Shown: one piece after another, positions 32,101 to 46,153 of the stretch
Position numbering within the stretch: position 1 is the stretch's first letter
How the letters are laid out: every line of letters begins with the position of its first letter
Assembly: GCF_051014685.1 (NCBI RefSeq)
Contig: NW_027478717.1
Location: 310,001 to 374,000 of the forward strand
DNA length: 64,000 nucleotides
Direction: 5' to 3'
Source of the DNA: Ptiloglossa arizonensis
Taxonomy: Eukaryota; Arthropoda; Insecta; Hymenoptera; Colletidae
The notes under the pieces: model-generated
What the model was told of the DNA's origin: nothing
Databases searched by the model: none
Seen by the model: the letters and a program-made list of their open reading frames with translations, nothing else
Program-made: the position numbers and the translations under genes

Positions 32101-35100
32101 AACGTTATACGTTATAAGTTATACGTTATACGTTATACGTTATACGTTATACGTTATACGTTATACGTTATACGTTATACGTTATACGTTATACGTTATA
32201 CGTTATACGTTATACGTTATACGTTATACGTTATACGTTATACGTTATACGTTATACGTTATACGTTATACGACATACGTTATACGTTATACGTTATACG
32301 TTATACGTTATACGTTATACGTTATACGTTATACGTTATACGTTATACGTTATACGTTATACGTTATACGTAATACGTTATACGTTATACGTTATGCGTT
32401 ATACGTAATACGTTATACGTTATACGTTATACGTTATACGTCATACGTTATACGTCATACGTTATACGTTATACGTTATACGTTATACGTTATACGACAT
32501 ACGTTATTGTTTATACGTTATACGTTATACGTTATACGTTATACGACATACGTTATACGTTATACGTTATACGTTATACGTTATAGGTTATACGTTATAC
32601 GTCATAGATTATACGTTATACGTTATACGTTATACGTTATACGTTATACGTTATACGTTATACGTTATACGTTATACGTGAAACGTTATACGTTATAAGT
32701 TATACGTTATACGTTATACGTTATACGTTATACGTTATACGTTATACGTTATACGTTATACGTTATACGTTATACGTTATACGTTATACGTTATACGTTA
32801 TACGTTATACGTTATACGTTATACGTTATACGTTATACGTTATACGTTATACGTTATACGTTATACGTCATACGTTATACGTTATACGTTATTCTTTATA
32901 CGTTATACGTTATACGTTATACGTTATACGTTATACGTTGTACGTAATACGTTATACGTTATTCGTGATACGTTATACGTTATACGTCATACGTTATACG
33001 TCATACGTTATTCGTTATACGTTATACGTTATACGTTATACGTTATACGTTATACGTTATTCTTTATACGTTATACGTTATACGTTATACGTTATACGTT
33101 ATACGTTGTACGTTATACGTTGTACGTTATACGTTGTACGTTATACGTTATACGTTATACGTTATACGTTATACGTTATACGTTATACGTTATACGTTAT
33201 ACGTTATACGTCATACGTTATACGTTATACGTTATACGTTATACGTTATACGTTATACGTTATACGTTCTACGTTATACGTTGTACGTTATACGTTATAC
33301 GTTATACGTTATACGTTATACGTTATACGTTATACGTTATACGTTATACGTTATACGTCATACGTTATACGTCATACGTTATTCGTTATACGTTATACGT
33401 TATACGTTATACGTTATACGTTATACGTTATACGGTATACGTTATTCTTTATACGTTATACGTTATACGTTATACGTTATACGTCATACGTTATACGTTA
33501 TACGTTATACGTTATACGTTATACGTTATACGTTTTACGTTATACGTGAAACGTTATACGTTATACGTTATACGTTATTCGTTATACGTTATACGTTATA
33601 CGTTATACGTTATACGTTATACGTTATACGTTATACGTTATACGTTATACGTTATACGTTATACGTTATACGTTATACGTTATACGTTATACGTTATACG
33701 TTATACGTCATACGTTATACGTTATACGTTATACGTTATACGCTATACGTTATACGTTATACGTTATACGTTATACGACATACGTTATACGTTATACGTT
33801 ATACGTTATACGTTATACGTTATACGTTATACGTTATACGTTATACGTTATACGTTATACGTTATACGTTATACGTAATACGTTATACGTTATACGTTAT
33901 GCGTTATACGTAATACGTTATACGTTATACGTTATACGTTATACGTCATACGTTATACGTCATACGTTATACGTTATACGTTATACGTTATACGTTATAC
34001 GACATACGTTATTGTTTATACGTTATACGTTATACGTTATACGTTATACGACATACGTTATACGTTATACGTTATACGTTATACGTTATAGGTTATACGT
34101 TATACGTCATAGATTATACGTTATACGTTATACGTTATACGTTATACGTTATACGTTATACGTTATACGTGAAACGTTATACGTTATAAGTTATACGTTA
34201 TACGTTATACGTTATACGTTATACGTTATACGTTATACGTTATACGTTATACGTTATACGTTATACGTTATACGTTATACGTTATACGTTATACGTTATA
34301 CGTTATACGTTATACGTTATACGTTATACGTTATACGTTATACGTTATACGTTATACGTTATACGTCATACGTTATACGTTATACGTTATTCTTTATACG
34401 TTATACGTTATACGTTATACGTTATACGTTATACGTTGTACGTAATACGTTATACGTTATTCGTGATACGTTATACGTTATACGTCATACGTTATACGTC
34501 ATACGTTATTCGTTATACGTTATACGTTATACGTTATACGTTATACGTTATACGTTATTCTTTATACGTTATACGTTATACGTTATACGTTATACGTTAT
34601 ACGTTGTACGTTATACGTTGTACGTTATACGTTGTACGTTATACGTTATACGTTATACGTTATACGTTATACGTTATACGTTATACGTTATACGTTATAC
34701 GTTATACGTCATACGTTATACGTTATACGTTATACGTTATACGTTATACGTTATACGTTATACGTTCTACGTTATACGTTGTACGTTATACGTTATACGT
34801 TATACGTTATACGTTATACGTTATACGTTATACGTTATACGTTATACGTTATACGTCATACGTTATACGTCATACGTTATTCGTTATACGTTATACGTTA
34901 TACGTTATACGTTATACGTTATACGTTATACGGTATACGTTATTCTTTATACGTTATACGTTATACGTTATACGTTATACGTCATACGTTATACGTTATA
35001 CGTTATACGTTATACGTTATACGTTATACGTTTTACGTTATACGTGAAACGTTATACGTTATACGTTATACGTTATTCGTTATACGTTATACGTTATACG

Positions 35101-38100
35101 TTATACGTTATACGTTATACGTTATACGTTATACGTTATACGTTATACGTTATACGTTATACGTTATACGTTATACGTTATACGTTATACGTTATACGTT
35201 ATACGTTATACGTTATACGTTATACGTTATACGTTATACGTTATACGTTATACGTTATACGTTATACGTTATACGTTATACGTGATAAGTTATACGTTAC
35301 ATGCTATACGTTATACGTTATACGTTATACGTTATACGTTGTACGTTATACGTTATACGTTATACGTTATACGTTATACGTTATACGTTATACGTCATAC
35401 GTTATACGTCATACGTTATTCGTTATACGTTATACGTCATACGTTATTCGTTATTCTTTATACGTTATACGTTATACGTTATACGTTATACGTCATACGT
35501 TGTACGTTATACGTTATACGTTATACGTTATACGTTATACGTTATACGTTATACGTTATACGTTATTCTTTATACGTTATACGTTATACGTTATACGTTA
35601 TACGACCTACGTTATTCTTTATACGTTATACGTTATACGTTATACGTTATACGACATACGTTATACGTTATACGTTACACGTTATACGTTATAGGTTATA
35701 CGTTATACGTGAAACGTTATACGTTATACGTTATACGTTATACGTTGTACGTTATACGTTATACGTTATACGTTATACGTTATACGTTATACGTTATACG
35801 TTATACGTTATACGTTATACGTTATACGTTATACGTTATTCTTTATACGTTATACGTTATACGTTATACGTTATACGACCTACGTTATTCTTTATACGTT
35901 ATACGTTATACGTTATACGTTATACGTTATACGTTATACGTGAAACGTTATAGGTTATACGTTATACGTTATTCGTTATACGTTATACGTTATACGTTAT
36001 GCGTTATACGTAATACGTTATACGTTATACGTTATACGTTATAAGTCATACGTTATACGTCATACGTTATACGTTATACGTTATACGTTATACGTTATAC
36101 GTTATATGTTATACGTTATTCTTTATACGTTATACGTTATACGTTATACGTTATACGACATACGTTATTCTTTATACGTTATACGTTATACGTTATACGT
36201 TATACGACATACGTTATACGTTATACGTTATACGTTATACGTTATACGTTATACGTTATACGTTATACGTTATACGTTATACGTTATACGTTATACGTTA
36301 TACGTTATACTTAATACGTTATACGTTATACGTTATGCGTTATACGTAATACGTTATACGTTATACGTTATACGTTATACGTCATACGTTATACGTCATA
36401 CGTTATACGTTATACGTTATACGTTATACGTTATACGTTATACGTTAAACGTTATATGTTATACGTTATTCTTTATACGTTATACGTTATACGTTATACG
36501 TTATACGACATACGTTATTCTTTATACGTTATACGTTATACGTTATACGTTATACGACATACGTTATACGTTATACGTTATACGTTATACGTTATAGGTT
36601 ATACGTTATACGTCATAGATTATACGTTATACGTTATACGTTATACGTTATACGTTATACGTTATACGTTATACGTTATACGTTATACGTGAAACGTTAT
36701 ACGTTATAAGTTATACGTTATACGTTATACGTTATACGTTATACGTTATACGTTATACGTTATACGTTATACGTTATACGTTATACGTTATACGTTATAC
36801 GTTATACGTTATACGTTATACGTTATACGTTATACGTTATACGTTATACGTTATACGTTATACGACATACGTTATACGTTATACGTTATACGTTATACGT
36901 TATACGTTATACGTTATACGTTATACGTTATACGTTATACGTTATACGTTATACGTTATACGTAATACGTTATACGTTATACGTTATGCGTTATACGTAA
37001 TACGTTATACGTTATACGTTATACGTTATACGTCATACGTTATACGTCATACGTTATACGTTATACGTTATACGTTATACGTTATACGACATACGTTATT
37101 GTTTATACGTTATACGTTATACGTTATACGTTATACGACATACGTTATACGTTATACGTTATACGTTATACGTTATAGGTTATACGTTATACGTCATAGA
37201 TTATACGTTATACGTTATACGTTATACGTTATACGTTATACGTTATACGTTATACGTGAAACGTTATACGTTATAAGTTATACGTTATACGTTATACGTT
37301 ATACGTTATACGTTATACGTTATACGTTATACGTTATACGTTATACGTTATACGTTATACGTTATACGTTATACGTTATACGTTATACGTTATACGTTAT
37401 ACGTTATACGTTATACGTTATACGTTATACGTTATACGTTATACGTCATACGTTATACGTTATACGTTATTCTTTATACGTTATACGTTATACGTTATAC
37501 GTTATACGTTATACGTTGTACGTAATACGTTATACGTTATTCGTGATACGTTATACGTTATACGTCATACGTTATACGTCATACGTTATTCGTTATACGT
37601 TATACGTTATACGTTATACGTTATACGTTATACGTTATTCTTTATACGTTATACGTTATACGTTATACGTTATACGTTATACGTTGTACGTTATACGTTG
37701 TACGTTATACGTTGTACGTTATACGTTATACGTTATACGTTATACGTTATACGTTATACGTTATACGTTATACGTTATACGTTATACGTCATACGTTATA
37801 CGTTATACGTTATACGTTATACGTTATACGTTATACGTTATACGTTCTACGTTATACGTTGTACGTTATACGTTATACGTTATACGTTATACGTTATACG
37901 TTATACGTTATACGTTATACGTTATACGTTATACGTCATACGTTATACGTCATACGTTATTCGTTATACGTTATACGTTATACGTTATACGTTATACGTT
38001 ATACGTTATACGGTATACGTTATTCTTTATACGTTATACGTTATACGTTATACGTTATACGTCATACGTTATACGTTATACGTTATACGTTATACGTTAT

Positions 38101-38290
38101 ACGTTATACGTTTTACGTTATACGTGAAACGTTATACGTTATACGTTATACGTTATTCGTTATACGTTATACGTTATACGTTATACGTTATACGTTATAC
38201 GTTATACGTTATACGTTATACGTTATACGTTATACGTTATACGTTATACGTTATACGTTATACGTTATACGTTATACGTTATACGTTATA
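29116..38290 (+). repeat. 4.6-kb higher-order repeat, two tandem copies with A-B-A internal order
   Basis: A 1.7-kb stretch beginning near 29,420 is repeated without visible change at 34,012, an offset of 4,592 bp (656 heptamers). The ATACGCT unit near 29,149 recurs at 33,741. Inside each copy a module A (about 1.5 kb, at 29.2 and 32.3 kb) flanks a module B (about 1.6 kb, at 30.7 kb). The internal offset is 3,087 bp in both copies, so the overall order is A-B-A-A-B-A. Near the right end the offset shrinks to 4,578, a loss of two heptamers. Private variants such as a GTATACG within the A modules (near 30,341, 33,434, 34,932 and 38,012) confirm the assignment. Confidence 0.87.
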
Positions 38291-38976
38291 CGTTATACGT
38301 TATACGTTATACGTTATACGTTATACGTTATACGTTATACGTTATACGTTATACGTTATACGTTATACGTGATAAGTTATACGTTACATGCTATACGTTA
38401 TACGTTATACGTTATACGTTATACGTTGTACGTTATACGTTATACGTTATACGTTATACGTTATACGTTATACGTTATACGTCATACGTTATACGTCATA
38501 CGTTATTCGTTATACGTTATGCGTTATACGTTATACGTTATACGTTATACGTTATTCTTTATACGTTATACGTTATACGTTATACGTTATACGTCATACG
38601 TTGTACGTTATACGTTATACGTTATACGTTATACGTTATACGTTATACGTTATACGTTATACGTTATACGTTATACGTTATACGTTATACGTTATACGTT
38701 ATACGTTATACGTTATACGTTATTCTTTATACGTTATACGTTATACGTTATACGTTATACGACCTACGTTATTCTTTATACGTTATACGTTATACGTTAT
38801 ACGTTATACGCCATACGTCATACGTTATACGTTATACGTTATACGTTATAGGTTATACGTTATACGTCATAGATTATACGTTATACGTTATAAGTTATAC
38901 GTTATACGTTATACGTTATACGTTATACGTTATACGTTATACGTTATGCGTTATACGTTATACGTTATACGTTACA

Positions 38977-39036
38977 CGTATTACGTAATGCGTCATACGT
39001 TTTACGTTATTCGTTATACGTTTTTCGTTACAAGTT
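38977..39036 (+). repeat. Divergent 60-bp block, copy 9 (one base different)
   Basis: Same block, but the second unit reads ATTACGT where the other nine copies have ATTATGT. This copy thus keeps the CpG that the others lack. It may be the older form or a reversion. Confidence 0.9.
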
Positions 39037-40567
39037 ATACGTTATACGTTATACGTTATACGTTATACGTTATACGTGAAACGTTATACGTTATAAGTTA
39101 TACGTTGTACGTTATACGTTATACGTTATACGTTATACGTTATACGTTATACGTTATACGTTATACGTTAGACGTTATACGTTATACGTCATACGTTATA
39201 CGTTATACGTTATACGTTATACGTTATACGTTATACGTTATACGTTATACGTTATACGTTATACGTTATACGTTATACGTTATACGTTATACGTTATACG
39301 TTATACGTTATACGTTATACGTTATACGTTATACGTTATACGTGATAAGTTATACGTTACATGCTATACGTTATACGTTATACGTTATACGTTATACGTT
39401 GTACGTTATACGTTATACGTTATACGTTATACGTTATACGTTATACGTTATACGTCATACGTTATACGTCATACGTTATTCGTTATACGTTATGCGTTAT
39501 ACGTTATACGTTATACGTTATACGTTATTCTTTATACGTTATACGTTATACGTTATACGTTATACGTCATACGTTGTACGTTATACGTTATACGTTATAC
39601 GTTATACGTTATACGTTATACGTTATACGTTATACGTTATACGTTATTCTTTATACGTTATACGTTATACGTTATACGACCTACGTTATTCTTTATACAT
39701 TATACCTTATACGTTATACGTTATACGTTATACGTTATACGTTATACGTTATACGTTATTCTTTATACGTTATACGTTATACGTTATACGTTATACGACC
39801 TACGTTATTCTTTATACGTTATACGTTATACGTTATACGTTATACGACCTACGTTATTCTTTATACGTTATACGTTATACTTTATACGTTATACGTTATA
39901 CGTTATTCTTTATACGTTATACGTTATACGTTATACGTTATACGTCATACGTTATACGTTATACGTTATACGTTATACGTTATACGTTATACGTTATACG
40001 TTATACGTTATGCGTTATACGTAATACGTTATACGTTATACGTTATACGTTACAAGTCATACGTTATACGTCATACGTTATACGTTATACGTTATACGTT
40101 ATACGTTATACGTTATATGTTATACGTTATTCTTTATACGTTATACGTTATACGTTATACGTTATACGACATACGTTATTCTTTGTACGTTATACGTTAT
40201 ACGTTATACGACATACGTTATTCTTTATACGTTATACGTTATACGTTATACGTTATACGACATACGTTATACGTTATACGTTATACGTTATACGTTATAG
40301 GTTATACGTTATACGTCATAGATTATACGTTATACGTTATACGTTATACGTTATACGTTATACGTTATACGTTATACGTTATACGTTATACGTGAAACGT
40401 TATACGTTATAAGTTATACGTTATACGTTATACGTTATACGTTATACGTTATACGTTATACGTTATACGTTATACGTTATACGTTATACGTTATACGTTA
40501 TACGTTATACGTTATACGTTATACGCTATACGTTATACGTTATACGTTATACGTTATACGTTATACG

Positions 40568-43550
40568 TGATAAGTTATACGTTACATGCTATACGTTATA
40601 CGTTATACGTTATACGTTGTACGTAATACGTTATACGTTATTCGTGATACGTTATACGTTATACGTCATACGTTATACGTCATACGTTATTCGTTATACG
40701 TTATACGTTATACGTTATACGTTATACGTTATACGTTATTCTTTATACGTTATACGTTATACGTTATACGTTATACGTTATACGTTGTACGTTATACGTT
40801 ATACGTTATACGTTATACGTTATAAGTCATACGTTATACGTCATACGTTATACGTTATACGTTATACGTTATACGTTATACGTTATATGTTATACGTTAT
40901 TCTTTATACGTTATACGTTATATGTTATACGTTATACGACATACGTTATTCTTTATACGTTATACGTTATACGTTATACGACATACGTTATTCTTTATAC
41001 GTTATACGTTATACGTTATACGTTATACGACATACGTTATACGTTATACGTTATACGTTATACGTTATAGGTTATACGTTATACGTCATAGATTATACGT
41101 TATACGTTATACGTTATACGTTATACGTTATACGTTATACGTTATACGTTATACGTTATACGTTATACGTGAAACGTTATACGTTATAAGTTATACGTTA
41201 TACGTTATACGTTATACGTTATACGTTATACGTTATACGTTATACGTTATACGTTATACGTTATACGTTATACGTTATACGTTATACGTTATACGTTATA
41301 CGCTATACGTTATACGTTATACGTTATACGTTATACGTGATAAGTTATACGTTACATGCTATACGTTATACGTTATACGTTATACGTTGTACGTAATACG
41401 TTATACGTTATTCGTGATACGTTATACGTTATACGTCATACGTTATACGTCATACGTTATTCGTTATACGTTATACGTTATACGTTATACGTTATACGTT
41501 ATACGTTATTCTTTATACGTTATACGTAATACGTTATACGTTATACGTTATACGTCATACGTTATACGTTATACGTTATACGTTATACGTTATACGTGGA
41601 ACGTTATACGTTATAAGTTATACGTTATACGTTATACGTTATACGTTATACGTTATTCTTTATACGTTATACGTTATACGTTATACGTTATACGTCATAC
41701 GTTATACGTTATACGTTATACGTTATACGTTATACGTTATACGTTATACGTTATACGTTATGCGTTATACGTAATACGTTATACGTTATACGTTATACGT
41801 TATAAGTCATACGTTATACGTCATACGTTATACGTTATACGTTATACGTTATACGTTATACGTTATATGTTATACATTATTCTTTATACGTTATACGTTA
41901 TACGTTATACGTTATACGACATACGTTATTCTTTATACGTTATACGTTATACGTTATACGACATACGTTATTCTTTATACGTTATACGTTATACGTTATA
42001 CGTTATACGTTATACGACATACGTTATACGTTATACGTTATACGTTATACGTTATAGGTTATACGTTATACGTCATAGATTATACGTTATACGTTATACG
42101 TTATACGTTATACGTTATACGTTATACGTTATACGTTATACGTTATACGTGAAACGTTATACGTTATAAGTTATACGTTATACGTTATACGTTATACGTT
42201 ATACGTTATACGTTATACGTTATACGTTATACGTTATACGTTATACGTTATACGTTATACGTTATACGTTATACGTTATACGCTATACGTTATACGTTAT
42301 ACGTTATACGTTATACGTGATAAGTTATACGTTACATGCTATACGTTATACGTTATACGTTATACGTTGTACGTAATACGTTATACGTTATTCGTGATAC
42401 GTTATACGTTATACGTCATACGTTATACGTCATACGTTATTCGTTATACGTTATACGTTATACGTTATACGTTATACGTTATACGTTATTCTTTATACGT
42501 TATACGTTATACGTTATACGTTATACGTTATACGTTGTACGTTATACGTTATACGTTATACGTTATACGTTATAAGTCATACGTTATACGTCATACGTTA
42601 TACGTTATACGTTATACGTTATACGTTATACGTTATATGTTATACGTTATTCTTTATACGTTATACGTTATACGTTATACGTTATACGACATACGTTATT
42701 CTTTATACGTTATACGTTATACGTTATACGACATACGTTATTCTTTATACGTTATACGTTATACGTTATACGTTATACGACATACGTTATACGTTATACG
42801 TTATACGTTATACGTTATAGGTTATACGTTATACGTCATAGATTATACGTTATACGTTATACGTTATACGTTATACGTTATACGTTATACGTTATACGTT
42901 ATACGTTATACGTTATACGTGAAACGTTATACGTTATAAGTTATACGTTATACGTTATACGTTATACGTTATACGTTATACGTTATACGTTATACGTTAT
43001 ACGTTATACGTTATACGTTATACGTTATACGTTATACGTTATACGTTATACGTTATACGCTATACGTTATACGTTATACGTTATACGTTATACGTGATAA
43101 GTTATACGTTACATGCTATACGTTATACGTTATACGTTATACGTTGTACGTAATACGTTATACGTTATTCGTGATACGTTATACGTTATACGTCATACGT
43201 TATACGTCATACGTTATTCGTTATACGTTATACGTTATACGTTATACGTTATACGTTATACGTTATTCTTTATACGTTATACGTTATACGTTATACGTTA
43301 TACGTTATACGTCATACGTTATACGTTATACGTTATACGTTATACGTTATACGTTATACGTTATACGTTATACGTTATGCGTTATACGTAATACGTTATA
43401 CGTTATACGTTATACGTTATAAGTCATACGTTATACGTCATACGTTATACGTTATACGTTATACGTTATACGTTATACGTTATATGTTATACGTTATACG
43501 TTATACGTTATACGTGAAACGTTATACGTTATAAGTTATACGTTATACGT
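40568..43550 (+). repeat. 770-980 bp higher-order repeat, about four copies
   Basis: ACATGC at 40,584, 41,354, 42,334 and 43,111 gives spacings of 770, 980 and 777 bp (110, 140 and 111 heptamers). Each copy begins with the same variant order (GTACGTA, ATTCGTG, ATACGTC pairs, ATTCTTT). The copies at 40,584 and 42,334 are alike over most of their length, and the second has a 210-bp insertion with a private ATACGTGG form near 41,597. Confidence 0.82.
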
Positions 43551-44349
43551 TATACGTTATACGTTATACGTTATACGTTATACGTTATACGTTATACGTT
43601 ATACGTTATACGTTATACGTTATACGTTATTCTTTATACGTTATACGTTATACGTTATACGTTATACGTTATACGTTGTACGTTATACGTTGTACGTTAT
43701 ACGTTATACGTTCTACGTTATACGTTATACGTTATACGTTATACGTTATACGTTATACGTTATACGTCATACGTTATACGTTATACGTTACACGTTATAG
43801 GTTATACGTTATACGTTATACGTTATACGTTATACGTTGTACGTTATACGTTATACGTTATACGTTATACGTTATACGTTATACGTTATACGTTATACGT
43901 CATACGTTATACGTCATACGTTATTCGTTATACGTTATACGTTATACGTTATACGTTATACGTTATACGTTATTCTTTATACGTTATACGTTATACGTTA
44001 TACGTTATACGTGAAACGTTATACGTTATACGTTATACGTTATTCGTTATACGTTATACGTTATACGTTATACGTTATACGTTATACGTTATACGTTATA
44101 CGTTATACGTCATACGTTATACGTCATACGTTATTCGTTATACGTTATGCGTTATACGTTATACGTTATACGTTATACGTTATACGTTATACGTTATACG
44201 TTATACGTTATACGTTATACGTCATACGTTATACGTCATACGTTATTCGTTATACGTTATACGTTATACGTTATACGTTATACGTTATACGTTATTCTTT
44301 ATACGTTATACGTTATACGTTATACGTTATACGTCATACGTTATACGTT

Positions 44350-45550
44350 ATACGTATACGTTATACGTTGTACGTTATACGTTGTACGTTATACGTTATA
44401 CGTTATACGTTATACGTTATACGTTTATACGTTATACGTTATACGTTATACGTTATACGTCATACGTTATACGTTATACGTTATACGTTATACGTTATAC
44501 GTTATACGTTATACGTTATACGTTATACGTTGTACGTTATACGTATATCGTTATACGTTATACGTTATACGTTATACGTTATACGTTATACGTTATACGT
44601 TATACGTTATACGTCATACGTTATACGTCATACGTTATTCGTTATACGTTATACGTTATACGTTATACGTTATACGTTATACGTTATTCTTTATACGTTA
44701 TACGTTATACGTTATACGTTATACGTCATACGTTATACGTTATACGTTATACGTTATACGTTATACGTTATACGTTATACGTTATACGTGAAACGTTATA
44801 CGTTATACGTTTTACGTTATTCGTTATACGTCATACGTTATACGTATACGTTATACGTTATACGTTATACGTTATACGTTATACGTTATACGTTATACGT
44901 TATACGTTATACGTTATACGTTATACGTTATACGTCATACCTTATACGTCATACGTTATTCGTTATACGTTTATGCGTTATACGTTATACGTTATACGTT
45001 ATACGTTATTCTTTATACGTTATACGTTATACGTTATACGTTATACGTCATACGTTGTACGTTATACGTTATACGTTATACGTTATACGTTATACGTTAT
45101 ACGTTATACGTTATACGTTATACGTGAAACGTTATACGTTATACGTTATACGTATTCGCTATACGTCATACGTTATACGTTATACGTTATACGTTATACG
45201 TTATACGTTATACGTTATACGTTATACGTTATACGTTATACGTTATACGTTATACGTTATACGTTATACGTTATACGTTATACGTTATACGTTATACGTT
45301 ATACGTTATACGTCATACGTTATACGTTATACGTTATACGTTATACGTTATACGTTATACGTTATACGTTATACGTCATACGTTATACGTTATACGTTAT
45401 ACGTTATACGTTATACGTTGTACGTTATACGTTGTACGTTATACGTTATACGTTATACGTTATACGTTATACGTTATACGTTATACGTTATACGTTATAC
45501 GTTATACGTTATACGTTATACGTTATACGTTATACGTTATACGTTAACGT
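44350..45550 (+). other. Second zone of clustered 1-base indels
   Basis: Irregular units occur near 44,353 and 44,849 (missing T), 44,423 and 44,969 (extra T), 44,541-44,548 (altered spacing around TATATCG), 45,153 (missing T and an ATTCGCT unit) and 45,543 (missing T). Landmarks at 43,111 and 45,657 are 5 out of step modulo 7, while landmarks on either side are in step among themselves. The surrounding array shows no such defects. Confidence 0.82.
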
Positions 45551-46093
45551 TATACGTTATACGTTATACGTTATACGTTATACGTTATACGTTATACGTT
45601 ATACGTGATAAGTTATACGTTATACGTTATACGTTATACGTGATAAGTTATACGTTACATGCTATACGTTATACGTTATACGTTATACGTTATACGTTGT
45701 ACGTTATACGTTATACGTTATACGTTATACGTTATACGTTATACGTTATACGTCATACGTTATACGTCATACGTTATTCGTTATACGTTATGCGTTATAC
45801 GTTATACGTTATACGTTATACGTTATACGTTATACGTTATACGTTATACGTTATACGTTATACGTCATACGTTATACGTCATACGTTATTCGTTATACGT
45901 TATACGTTATACGTTATACGTTATACGTTATACGTTATTCTTTATACGTTATACGTTATACGTTATACGTTATACGTCATACGTTATACGTTATACGTTA
46001 TACGTTATACGTTATACGTCAAACGTTATTCGTTATACGTCATGCGTTATACGTTATACGTTATGCGTTATACGTTATACGTTATACGTTACA

Positions 46094-46153
46094 CGTATTA
46101 TGTAATGCGTCATACGTTTTACGTTATTCGTTATACGTTTTTCGTTACAAGTT
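46094..46153 (+). repeat. Divergent 60-bp block, copy 10
   Basis: Same block as at 3,371. Both are followed by a GTACGTT and an ACGTGAAACG variant, supporting the array-end duplication. Confidence 0.92.
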
